A stretch of DNA of 64,000 nt, from assembly GCA_036244855.1 (NCBI GenBank), contig BQKZ01001850.1, positions 17,744-81,743 on the forward strand, given 5' to 3'. Position numbers and translations under genes: made by a program. Origin of the DNA: Temnopleurus reevesii. Taxonomy: Eukaryota > Echinodermata > Echinoidea > Temnopleuroida > Temnopleuridae. Below, piece after piece: positions 1 to 10,090 of this stretch; position 1 is the first letter of the stretch, and every line of letters starts with the position of its first letter. Under the pieces are notes generated by a model, which did no database searches, was not told the origin of the DNA, and saw only the letters and a list, made by a program, of their open reading frames with translations.

Positions 1-469
1 TTTACATACAAAACAGATTAAATCACAGACGTCAAATTCGCTTGGTTCTATTGTGATTATCATTAGAGATGTGCATTTGTCGTTACCTTGGAGACGGATC
101 GTTTCTTTGTGCAGCTCCAAGGCAATGGAACGAATTCTTATACGACAAATGAATTGAGGGAAGTACTCTGAATGTCAATCCGATTGGCAGAGTTCGTTTC
201 AGAGTCATACAAATAACATTCAAGATACAACATAAAATAATCATGTTCAAAGCTACAAATGGAAAGCCCCTTTATCTCTCAGATCGGAGCTATTTAAGAT
301 GTAATCCCAATTCCACGGCCACAATCTTCGTAGTTCACCAGACACAATTACAATCGAGACAAAGGTTACCATTGGAGAGAGAACATTTCTTTGTGCAGCT
401 CTAAGACTATGTAACGAACTCCCACTACTAATCAGACAATCTCAATTTAAAATTCATATATTCAGATAG
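1..469 (+). mobile_element. Decayed non-LTR retrotransposon 3' coding fragments (two overlapping copies)
   Basis: Two fragments of the same LINE C-terminal region lie head to tail. At about 90-152 the frame reads GDGSFLCAAPRQWNEFLYDK then a stop. At 359-469 it reads TKVTIGERTFLCAALRLCNE, then LPLLIRQSQFKIHIFR and a stop. Between them (about 241-290) an IMFKATNGKPLYLSD segment matches the usual 'YKALxGLAPxYLSD' motif of this region. The pattern (G-D/E-R-S/T-F-xx-AAxRLWNxLP) is typical of the end of L2/CR1-type reverse transcriptase ORFs, and the same motif occurs in the better preserved element at 24147-25700. No long ORF remains, so this is a fossil. Positions 470-707 hold nothing I recognise. 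Confidence 0.6.
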
Positions 470-707
470 TATGGCAATTGAGAGCTCTTGCTGTGCATTA
501 AATTATATACACATGTGTTTTTGCACTGTGTAATTTCAGAATTAATGTTATTATCCTACAATGTTTATGATCATTATTACTTTTATGTGCGGTAGGGTCG
601 TATGCGTAATTTTTCATCAAAGGTTTTACTTTAGAAAAAAGTACAAAGCCGTTTTAAAGCAACATCTATTGTAAAAGTGTTTTCTGACAAGTCCTGCTGT
701 TCTGAAA

Positions 708-1010
708 CTAGATGTCTTCTAAAGTTGGTAAATCTTTAGGTTCGTAGAAATGTTGCCAGTTGGTATTCCAGTCCCATTTTACCATTACGGTATAATCACG
801 GCCTTTGCACTCCATTTCTTGATGTCGAGGTTTTGATATTTGGACGTCTTTAAGAATATATCTCTCTCCTTGACAGCAATGTGGACATCGTTGTGGACAC
901 CAATGATCTTCACTCGATTTCCCTCTCTCACTGCAGTACCCAAACAAACCAAGTATAGTCACTGTATAAGGCTTCTTTGAGTTGATGGTCATGTCCGCCA
1001 AAATACCACA
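708..1010 (-). CDS. Possible C-terminal exon of an unidentified protein
   Basis: An open frame of about 97 codons on the minus strand ends in a TAG stop (…PTLEDI). It has gene-like composition and a Cys/His cluster (WCPQRCPHCC) followed by a KGRDYTVMVKWDWN segment. The frame stays open upstream into the ATT-rich microsatellite at 1020-1250, and I see no convincing splice acceptor or initiation context. It could be the last exon of an unknown gene or part of an old repeat. I do not recognise a family; the Cys cluster followed by a V-x-V-K-W-D segment only loosely recalls small modular domains. Low confidence. Confidence 0.25.
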   Translation of the reverse strand, partial: CGILADMTINSKKPYTVTILGLFGYCSERGKSSEDHWCPQRCPHCCQGERYILKDVQISKPRHQEMECKGRDYTVMVKWDWNTNWQHFYEPKDLPTLEDI

Positions 1011-1019
1011 GTTATTAAC

Positions 1020-1250
1020 ATTTATATTATTATTATTCCTATTTCTATAACTGTTATCACCATTATTAGTATTACAATTATCAATGTTATTAGTATTATT
1101 ATTATTATTACTATTATTATTATTATTTTCATTATCATTATCATTATTTTCATGATTACTTTTATTGTTGTTATTATCATTATCATCATCATCCTCATTA
1201 TTATTATTAACATTGTCATTATATAAAGTATATTATTGTTATTATTATCG
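1020..1250. repeat. ATT/ATC-rich simple repeat
   Basis: Imperfect trinucleotide tract (ATT, ATC, ATG permutations) over about 230 bp. Its apparent 65-codon frame (nearly all I, M, T, V) is a by-product of the repeat. Confidence 0.85.
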
Positions 1251-1312
1251 TAACTGATCTTTTATCGAGGTAGCTTTATGTTTGGACAGAAAAAGATGAT
1301 AATACATTACTT

Positions 1313-1333
1313 AATATAATAATAATAATAATA

Positions 1334-1364
<31 letters not shown>

Positions 1365-1665
1365 TATTTCGGATTTATATAGCGCCTTTTCGGTCAGTAT
1401 TGACTGGTCAAAGCGCTTCCGATATTATTGCCCGGTTACTGGATGGCAATTCAAGCCTTAGCATCTAGGCAGCCTGATAGGCGCTCACATCATATCGGAT
1501 AATGTGCTGCTGTCTCCTACCGGTCCCCAAGCACACCTGGGTAGAGTGCAGCTTTGTGGATAAATTTTTTGCTGAAGGAAATTAACACCCCGGGTGGAAC
1601 TCGAACCTACAACCCTCTGATTGAAAGGCGAGAGTCATGACCACTACACCACGGCGCCTCCATCT
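1313..1665 (-). mobile_element. tRNA-derived SINE with LINE-like 3' tail
   Basis: On the minus strand the element starts with a tRNA-like head. The A box TGGTGTAGTGG is at about 1640-1651 and the B box GGTTCGAGTTCC at 1597-1608. Between them a CCTTTCAAT anticodon-loop-like stretch recalls tRNA-Glu(UUC). The body then runs to a GGCGCTATATAAATCC tail and an (ATT)n tract at 1315-1365. A tRNA-like pol III head, unrelated body and simple-repeat tail is the defining SINE layout. The tail resembles the 3' end of the LINE at 24147-25700, which suggests that LINE family as the mobilising partner. It is not a functional tRNA gene: acceptor stem and anticodon stem are not conserved. Positions 1666-1946 hold nothing recognised. 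Confidence 0.7.
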
Positions 1666-1946
1666 CTTGTACAATACAGTACAGTACATGCAATTATTTC
1701 GAATGACGGTACTTCTTCCAAAGGATCACATTTATCACATTTTCAGTCAATATATAAATGAAAATGAGCATAGGTTCCTTCCACTGCTAAATCTGAAAAA
1801 TAATTAATTTGGTGCAAAATCAGACAAATAAAACGAGGTGAACCCTTCCTTCTATTCTACAGTTGATAATTACTGTAGAACATAGTTACAGCAAAATCAA
1901 ATAAATTGGGAGAATGGGAAATAGGAGAGTGATAACCTTCTATTTG

Positions 1947-2076
1947 AACCCCGGTCACATAGGACCCCGGAAGCAACACGATTCACCCCGACTCTTTGTT
2001 AATTCACAGTTAACTGCCTCATAACAACGAGTCGGGGTGAATCGTGTTGCTTCCGGGGCCCTATGTGACCGGAGCT
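1947..2076. mobile_element. Foldback (palindromic) MITE-like element, family 1 copy 1
   Basis: Near-perfect inverted repeat. The arms begin CCGGTCACATAGGACCCCGG and continue through GAAGCAACACGATTCACCCC, with a short loop around AATTCACAGTTAACTGCC. A second copy lies at 53094-53230. No coding capacity. Positions 2077-2503 hold nothing except an AATAAA hexamer on the minus strand near 2351, a candidate poly(A) signal for the GPCR gene. Confidence 0.85.
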
Positions 2077-2350
2077 TAAAAAGATTAATGTGAGCTATAA
2101 AGCCAATTCAAGACTAACGGAATAAACGGGTGAACATGTGTAATAAGTAGTCTTACTATTAACAAACATCAAGAACTTTAACAATCATATCTTACGGTTT
2201 TTTTTAATACTCAAGATTGACCTTCATCAAATTGTCTGCAAACCAAATAAGAACCTAAACCTGAAATTAGGAAATAATGTACAAATTATACAGCTCGAAT
2301 GACAAAAAAAAACATCCGATAACATATTCCTTATTTCAGAATTCTTCCTT

Positions 2351-2356
2351 TTTATT
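2351..2356 (-). terminator. Candidate poly(A) signal of the GPCR gene
   Basis: TTTATT on the plus strand reads AATAAA on the minus strand, about 150 bp downstream of the GPCR stop codon. Position and hexamer fit; no transcript evidence. Confidence 0.35.
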
Positions 2357-2503
2357 CCTTTCTTTGAAAATTATTATTTACAAAAGGTGTTGACATAATG
2401 CCCTTAGTATTTCATGTAAAGTGCGACACAACCTTTTGGGGCTTTATGTATTGAATGGAGATGTTACAAACATTCATCTCACTCCCTCTGAAATAATAAT
2501 GCA

Positions 2504-5500
2504 CTACCCTGTTTGGCTAACGGGTACGACCGTATTAGAGGTGACCAGAGGACCCGACACTCGACCGGTGAAGATGTTCCGAATGGCTGCCCTAAAGTGC
2601 GGATGCTTTGTGCCGTATATAATCGGGTTCATGCACACGTTGAACAGAAGGAAAGCTTGTCCTAGAGGTGTACCTTCGGGTCCTACGTCATGATTGAGAA
2701 CATTAAAGCCGTACGGTACGATGCATACGATGAATGCGACAACAACGTAGAAACAGTTCTTGGTGATACGTGACTCAAGATCGTTGCCTTTCTTCGCTGC
2801 CTTATTGGCGGCAGCGGTGGGATTCTGTTAAAGAGAAAAGACAAAATTAGAAGAATACAATATTATTGTCTATGGTGATAAACGATTTTATACTTCGGAC
2901 CTCAGAATACCATTACAAAATTTTTTGTTATTAGTATGTTTGTGCGATACAATGAACAGTCTTCATTGATGACTCGAACCCTACCCTCTAAATTACAAAA
3001 GTTTATAATTCAATTCAAACGTAATATTGAACATCTTAAATGTATAAATTGTATAATCCTTTACAAAAATATATCGTAGTAAAAACATAAGCTCGCCACA
3101 CACCTTACGCATTCAATATGGGCATGTCGATGAACATAATCTTTCTGTTGTTTTTCTTTCTTTCTTGTTTTGAAAACTCATATCAATTTTAACCGTATGA
3201 TTTAAATGCGTTAATTAGATGTTTACTGGATACAATTAATCTACCAACCATATCTGGTGTCCCTTCTCATGAGATGTCATGCGTTATCTCGATTGTACAA
3301 TCAAGATGAACCTTCAGAACTTTCAAAGCCTTCAAACAATTATTATCTATATGTATTCACATGATCCTTCAGAGAGGTGCAATCGCCCTTTCTGTAGAAA
3401 CTGGATCATCATGATCATAAGCCGGTCATAATGTAAATGCTTATATAGCATCGATATCCACCAGGTTCTTACGCTCTTTATAAAGACATATTTGGACTAC
3501 TAAACAACTTGAAATAAAACACCATAAGTAATAGATTAAAAGATTTAACGGTTTTTAAGTCTGGGTAATCTTATTTTTTTTAGATCAACGGTTTTGTCCC
3601 TCTAACCAATCTAAGCTGGACTTATTACTGTGACAAAGCTTTTATTCTGTTAGACTTACAAATAAAACTTGGAATTAAAGCCCAAGTAAAGTTTTGGTAA
3701 AAGTAACTATTTTTATTGCCAAATTTTGTCTTCAAATCTATAGAAAACGAAGTATAGTATCATGATCATGTTGCACAAAAGATTATGCAAAAAATGAACA
3801 AGTTTTGGGAATGCTATTACCTAAAAATGTGCAAAATATTTCAGTGTCGTGTCCCCCGAGACTTATTCAATATTTTCTTTCTTGATAAAGGACAACTTTT
3901 CATAGACACAATTCGAAGAAAATTACAGAATCTTATTGCTGTGTATACCTTTTTATTATCTATAGTCAAATCTCGGAAATAATTTTTTATATGCCCGATA
4001 ACAAGCAAAATATTGTTATAACCAAGAGAGAGAGCGCTAGATATGATTTAACGGTCAAATTCAACAAATATTCAAGAGAATCAGTTCGTAAAAGACTGCA
4101 ATGGTCTCAAAATGTGTATAAGAATTATATATGTCATGATAAACAACCCAAAAATTCACATTTATTTATCTTTATCAAAACTATACTTTGGCTTTAGTTA
4201 TACAGCAGTGGCATCTGAACAATTTTCCCACGCAATGTTTGCAGCTCGGCGATCAGGAAATACGGAATACAGGAAATTACCGACTTAACCTATGACAAAA
4301 GGTTCAGGCACCACTGCGCGAAACAAATTCTAAAAGGACTATCGCATTAACTTTGATACTATGATATGATAATCAATAATGACAAAGTGCCATAATTATT
4401 CACATTATACCTGTGTTTTCTTATCATCGGCAGGATTCGCTTTGGATTGAGCACTGTCAACGTTGCCTCCACCACCTCCCGAGTTAGTAGCAACTTGCTT
4501 CTCTGCAGATGCCGTATCCTGAACGGTTGCGCTGACAGTAGCTACCTCGGTATTTTGCTGCTGCGCGTTAGAACTCCCTGCGGCTACCGCTGTGTCCTTC
4601 TGCTGTCCTGCTGACCACGCATTCTGCTTCCTCACATGCAATCGGACGTGTATGTAGATGCGTACGTACAAGCCTAAGACGATGGCTAGCGGTATACAGG
4701 TCAAGAATGTCCCGGCTAGATAGGTATGGGTGAGGTTCTCCGTTCCATCTGGTCTGTCATCGAGATCGCTGCAGAGATGGGGCCCGTCATCATAGCCGAG
4801 ATCGGTTGCACCAACGGCATACGGTACGATGATGACGGAGAATGGGATTAACCAGGTGATGAAGAGAATTATGACCGTGTTCATGGGGTTGTATATCTGG
4901 AGAAAAACAGTGAATTATTAAGTTAAAGACATTGTCACACATACATGACATAAGGTGTTTGTTTTTCAAAGAATCATCTAATCAAGCTGTCTGACCTTGA
5001 TACCAACACCATAATATCAATACGTCAACTTAGTGATTTTTCATACCTTCAGTTCATTTTGCTTCACCCCAAGTAATCCGCAGGACCACCATTAGAATAG
5101 TAACAGCCAAACTTCGGTTAATACCAATCCTCATTCAACATGTAAAGCAAATGGATTGTCATACCTTTCTGTATGTTGCACTCGAAGTTAATTAAGACCA
5201 TGCGATTGAAGCCTATATAGTGATATGCCAGGCACTGATACGTCGAACGGATATTCCTAAACTAAACTTCGGTACCACTTCCCCCATAATCATATCAAAG
5301 CGTAGATATAATATTTACCATACCTTCCTGTAAGTTGCATTCGAAGTGGTGATGAGGATCATGCGGTTAAAGCCAATAGCCACAAGATGCCATACACTGC
5401 TACCACTGCACGTGAACCTCAGAATCGCCACAAGGATGCATGTCTCTTCCGGTAACGGCCAACCTTCAGTTGATACCAACCCGACGATCAACCACGGAAT

Positions 5501-5743
5501 CGTCAAGCTCAGTAGGATGTCGCTGACGGCAAGGCTTGTGATGTAGACATTGGTGATCGTTCGTAGCTTCGGGTACAAGATCACGGCCAGAACAACCAGG
5601 GTGTTTCCAAAGAACCCTAGCACAGCGATGGACCCGAGCCAACCGGCTAAACCGACTCGAGCTGGTAGGGTATCGGCATCATTCTCATCGTCGTCGTCGT
5701 CCAGATTAGACATCATCGATAGGTTGTTTGGGAAGTTAAGCAT
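2504..5743 (-). CDS. Class A (rhodopsin-like) G protein-coupled receptor, orphan
   Basis: Three coding exons join in phase 0 on the minus strand: 5743-5324, 4896-4411 and 2824-2504 (stop TAG), giving about 408 aa. Splice signals are AAG|GTATGG, CTCCAG|ATATAC, CAG|GTATAA and TTAACAG|AATCCC. Exon 1 holds an acidic N-terminus (LDDDDDEND), TM1 with GN (FFGNTLVVLAV), TM2 with LAVSD, and TM3 with the disulfide Cys (EETCILV). The DRY position reads FNR (GFNRM). Exon 2 holds TM4 (FITWLIP), an ECL2 Cys (HLCSD), TM5 and a long, low-complexity ICL3 rich in A, Q, S, T and G. Exon 3 holds TM6 (FIVCIVPYG, no CWxP) and TM7 NPIIY. It is a plasma-membrane receptor of unknown ligand. The general layout is closest to melatonin/moody-type orphan receptors, but I cannot assign a subfamily. 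An acceptor-like CTACAG just upstream of the ATG suggests a 5' UTR intron. Confidence 0.88.
3675..4196. mobile_element. MITE with terminal inverted repeats (copy 1, uninterrupted), in the GPCR intron
   Basis: The left end TTAAAGCCCAAGTAAAGTTT is mirrored at the right end by AAACTATACTTTGGCTTTA, making imperfect TIRs of about 28 bp. A second copy at about 32862-33660 shares the interior (ends of arms, 'GTGTATACCTTTTTA', 'GGTCTCAAAATGTGTATAAG') but is interrupted by another element. Short ORFs inside (65 and 68 codons) are not conserved and I treat them as chance. The rest of this intron (2825-3674, 4197-4410) shows nothing recognisable. Confidence 0.7.
5160..5245 (-). pseudogene. Decayed duplicate of the 3' part of GPCR exon 1
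   Basis: On the minus strand this intron segment reads CLAYHYIGFNRMVLINFECN then IQK, followed by GGTATG. It parallels the real exon-1 end (WHLVAIGFNRMILITTSNAT, YRK, GTATGG). Similarity fades upstream of about 5245, and the copy has lost matching codons and an obvious acceptor. It is most likely a non-functional exon duplication, or the remains of a second receptor copy. Confidence 0.6.
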
Positions 5744-7844
5744 TGTTTTGGTTATCTGTAGATGAATAGAATAAAGAGAAAGATGCTTATTTTGATAGCT
5801 GTTTTCCTTTATTTATAATGACTTGAATGGTTTTCCTTATTGATCCGACATTTAAATTGTGAAGGCATTTGTCCATTCCTTAGAGACACATAAATATTGT
5901 CTTCTTCTATTACTTTTCCTTTCTTCTCTTTTCAATTGAATTCATCTTTACTTCAGGTAAAGGCAAGTTGGTATTGGTAATTGGCATCATAACATGCTGC
6001 ACCATTACTTTGGATGCTCTCTGCGAATTATACTGCCATCCCGATTTTCGCCTACACCGTGGCATATATAGTCAATTTTGACTGACAGTGCCGTTCAGAC
6101 GTAATAAAGAAGAAAAAAATAATGATGATAGAGAAATAAAAGTGATTTCAGTTATCTGCGCTGAGATTAGTCTGTGGCTGCCAGTAACCACACCTCCTCC
6201 CAATAAATATAGTTCCAACTCGATTCAAAGCGCTCCTTTCATCCGAGATTCATCCCAACACTCGAGCTCTCTCAATCATTTATAACGGGTTCCAGCTTCT
6301 CCACATGATGATGGTGATAATATAAACCCTCTTCGTAGTTTTTACCACAACATGCAAATCTTTATCTTTTTAATTTTTCATGTCTTCTCTTGCTTGCCAT
6401 CTGTAGATGACTGCTGTAATTCACAATCTTTAAAATATCAAAACCACCAATAATACTCTAACGTGAACAATTGCAACAATTCTGCATTAAGGTCAAAGCC
6501 TGTCAAATGTATTGGAATCGATGTAATATGGTTTTGCTTCAAAGCTAAACATGAATGATAATAACAGTGAACTCCGCACTCATTCCGCTATATCCTTTGA
6601 TGGTATTATGCATACGTAAGAGGATGAAGTGTCACCTTGACTACCACTATGAGGGGATCAACATCCATTATCTAGGCGATCTCTAAAGTATTGACTTAAA
6701 CCCCTTTCCAATGCATAATTGTCATTCATTTTTTTTCACTCTTTGATGAAATATGCGACATCATATTCTTCACGCTTGAGAGAACATGGAGAAAGTAGGG
6801 CGGGCAAATGAGGGTTGGAAAGTAGGGAATTTACCGGCGATATGAACAGTTTTTCATCAGGGCAAATTTTAAAAGGTCATGGTTATAGTGGTGACGGATC
6901 CAGGCATGATATCGAAGATACAAAGTGTAAAGGATACGATATAAAAACATTAACTGCAAATAAATATAAAAATGACAGCAAATTGATATTTACACTGCCC
7001 ATTTAAACAAATTATAACAATTTTGTTGCATTGTAAATTAGCTTAAATTACTTAAAGGGATTTCCGCAGTAAATCATACTATAGGAACAAATAAAATGGG
7101 AAAAATCAAATATCATGTTTCCACAACATACAAACCAGATGATCATGGAACGTTTTTAAAAGTGGAGAAGTTGTGTATTACCATTTTACATACTGCCATA
7201 CACTCTAGAAAATCTTAAGTTTTTAGGCATATATGGTTATTTCCACTTTAGTATAAATTGAACTCGCTTTTGCATTTGGTTGTAAAATATGAAGAAAAAA
7301 AACCCGAATAATCATAAAAAGGACAATATAAAATAAAAAAAATATTGGACCACGTATGAGTAACGAATGAGCCTGGGGCCTCTCATTATAATATTTTTCA
7401 AATACTACTTCAGTTTTTAGTCACGTGACCTGCTTTCTGATTTATTCTTCGACTCGTAGGCCTTTTATTTGGTAAGTCTCCGTTGATATCACAGCTTATT
7501 TTCAGTAACAAAAATTACTAAATTTTTTTATGGAACAGTATGAATTATTAAATAATTCGTCTGCGATCTACATTGCATTTTTGTCGGTCGAGACAAAGTA
7601 TTTGCAAATTCAACTCATGAATAGACACAATGACAAAGTGAATGTTCATTTTCCTAGTTGCCACAACCGTTACCAGTGTTTTCTACTTATCTCCTTATTT
7701 TTGCTCTTTTAGTGAGTACACAATCTATTTTTCTATAAAGAATATTATATTTCAGAGATAATGTTTCAATTGAAAAGTGCGGGTTCCAGCTTGCATGCGT
7801 ATGTTTGCAATCATAAAAGAAGTTCTTCTAGTATTCATATCTAC
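5744..7844. other. Intergenic span without supported genes
   Basis: AT-rich sequence upstream of the GPCR. Several 60-70 codon frames occur on both strands but none has conserved motifs, splice context or repeat family signatures that I recognise. Confidence 0.6.
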
Positions 7845-8040
7845 CAGGCCCGGATCTCGGGTTTTTTCCCGGAAAGTTACAAATTTTGACAGAATCATGC
7901 GCGCACCGTGGGGGGCTATGGGGGCGCAAAGGGGGCGCCAAATTGTAGCTGATTACCTTAGCTTAGCGGGGAGGGGCGGGGGCGCCAAATTTGGGCTCAG
8001 CCCCCCGGGTATGAAAATCCTGGGTGCGCGCCTGAGAATT
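7845..8040. repeat. GC-rich interspersed repeat fragment
   Basis: A sharp GC-rich island in AT-rich surroundings with internally repeated GGGGGCGCCAAATT blocks (around 7930 and 7987). It ends in a CCCCCCGGGTATGAAAATCC segment followed by TGGGTGCGCGCCTG. On the opposite strand this reads CAGGCGCGCACCCAGGATTT, a layout I associate with hAT-type non-autonomous elements. The overlapping 151-codon frame (7777-8232) runs through this repeat and is not supported as a gene. Confidence 0.45.
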
Positions 8041-8424
8041 GACCCTTTAATGACCTATTCATTACAACAAATAGAATGTCAGCAGAATGTGAGAAAATTT
8101 AATACTAAACCTTATAGTCGAATTATAAAGAGGTCAAACCATGACACCGATATTATTATATTTTTAGACAAAGACGAGAGGAAGAAATGGCAAAGAAAAG
8201 ACCCCTTTTGTTTATGTATTTTATTCATTTAAAACGGTTTAAAATTACAATATCTTTCGCAGTCAAATGGCCGAAATGCTGATATGATATACAAGAATTT
8301 ATATGTAAAATGAATAATTGTAAAGCGAAATAGAATTGAACATTCACAAATTGTACGGTATATAAAAACTCGATTCGATATTTCATGAATTCCCGATGGC
8401 TTCCCAACAATTGTATCATGAATG

Positions 8425-8560
8425 ACAGTATTAAAGTATTTATTTATTTATTTATTTATTAAAAGTCTTCTTTTAGTAGGGTAGTTTCTTCAAGTCAGCG
8501 CAGCTGACCTGCTTCCCAAGAAAGCCCTACATTAAAAAAATATACAAGTATATATATATA
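8425..8560. repeat. (TTTA)n tract with adjacent hairpin, probable retroelement tail
   Basis: A TTTATTTATTTA tract (about 8440-8460) is followed by a hairpin: GTAGGGTAGTTTCTT pairs with AAGAAAGCCCTAC at about 8515-8530 around GTCAGCGCAGCTGACC. A simple-repeat tail next to a stem-loop is typical of a truncated SINE/LINE 3' end. A TA-rich tract follows (8541-8580). Confidence 0.4.
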
Positions 8561-8580
8561 ATAAAATATAAAAACATGCA

Positions 8581-10005
8581 TACATAAATCCATTACAAAC
8601 AAATTCTATACAATATACTCACCCTGTAAGACTTTTAGCAGATGAATTCAAATTGATAACATTTCCTTTTTATCCGCCGATCGTCTGACAGTTGGCTTCC
8701 TTCCGTTACGAACCACCTCAAAAACTGAACATCGTCGATCAAGAAACATCGGATGTTATCTCTCCATCTAAACTTAGCCACTCCTTCTTTTCTATATAGT
8801 ACGCCTATCTCATGGATTCTTCAAAGGACATTCCTTGATCAATTGATTTCATTGAATTACAAAAATAATACTGTTCCAAGTGCACATGCGCAGTGTTTCT
8901 CCATGTACACTCTCATCTATATTGATGGATCAAACGGGATTTATTGATATTGCTGGCTTTTCAGAAAATGCGATGTGATGACGTTGAAAAAGTGACACTT
9001 GCGCAGTTAATACTCGCTTTTCAATTGGTCATTCGGTGTAGTTACCTTGAAAATAATGCATGTGATCATTTGATGCATTTGAAGCCAATCTGCTGGATTT
9101 CAATTCTCTTTCCTGTGCCCATTTTATCTCACCCTTTTTTTACCTGTACATGCCATATTTCCTTGAAATGGCTCATATGTATTGGGAACTGAAATGCTAA
9201 CCATCGCTCTGCATGATTATATGTTTTGATAATCCGTGCATTTGTGATATACCTTAAAAGTAAAGTGCATTCACTCGGGATCGGGTAGGCAAAATCATAC
9301 GGGAGTCTAGATCAGATCATTTTCCTTTTAATATACACTCATTAAAAAAAATATATTGATAATCACTCTTAAATGTGTGTCGAAAAATGCAATCAATGTT
9401 TCATATGTTTATATAACAAAAATGAAATAACAAAAATGTTACTGTCTATTACGTTATCAAATGTACTGAAATAATTTTCATACATGAGTGATTTCAGATA
9501 TTGATTGGTGTATCTCGATCCAGTACATATTCTGAAAAGTGGCCCATTCGGAAGTGATGCAATTAAAAAGTGATCCATAACCTTTTCACCAACCCTTGCA
9601 TGTCTTGGGTGCAGAGAGATTTTCTTTTGAAAATAGGCCCCTTTGGCGTGTTTTTCGATTCCTAATCGGAAAGTAACCATCTAACCTGGTGTAACATAAT
9701 CATTTGTGTTTAGCATTAATACGATTTGTAGGACGTTCTCCGAACGCAGAAATAAGGAGGAAAAACTTTTGGTTAACATTGAGATATTAGACTTGCCATA
9801 AATTGTGGCAGTTGTGGGGTACGAATCGTGCCATCCCAAACAAATTATTTCCCGACTGATTTGCTCGATAAGTTCGACCGATGAACGGAAAGACCTCAAA
9901 CAAAGACTGCGATCCTCCAACCGTGACAATCTATTTCCCGTGAAAATACGTCAAAGTATTTGCTTGTGGATACGAAATGTGTAATGTCATCATGTTACTC
10001 TTAGG
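8581..10005. other. Intergenic span without supported genes
   Basis: Small ORFs on both strands (for example 9393-9680 and 9681-9929 on the minus strand) lack recognisable domains or splice context. Confidence 0.5.
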
Positions 10006-10090
10006 AGCAGATAATAGCTCAGTCGGTAAATCATCTGCCTTGGAACGAAGCGATCCTTCACATTGCGGGTTCGAATTACGCCACATGTCA
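10006..10090 (+). mobile_element. tRNA-like sequence, probable SINE head or tRNA pseudogene
   Basis: A box TAGCTCAGTCGG at about 10015-10026 and B box-like GGTTCGAATTAC at 10068-10079 have the spacing of an internal pol III promoter. The region between does not form a clean anticodon arm (TCATCTGCCTTGGAACGAAG) and the 3' acceptor strand does not pair with the 5' end. It is therefore a tRNA-derived repeat rather than a working tRNA gene. Confidence 0.5.

Noticed and set aside
1022..1219. 65-codon minus-strand frame of I, M, T and V
   Set aside because: Translation of an ATT/ATC microsatellite.
1590..1662. Functional tRNA-Glu gene
   Set aside because: A and B boxes are present but acceptor and anticodon stems do not pair; a SINE body and tail follow.
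7777..8232. 151-codon plus-strand frame
   Set aside because: Passes through a GC-rich interspersed repeat with internally duplicated GGGGGCGCC blocks; no domain or splice context.
9681..9929. 82-codon minus-strand frame
   Set aside because: No recognisable domain, no splice context and no related sequence in the window.
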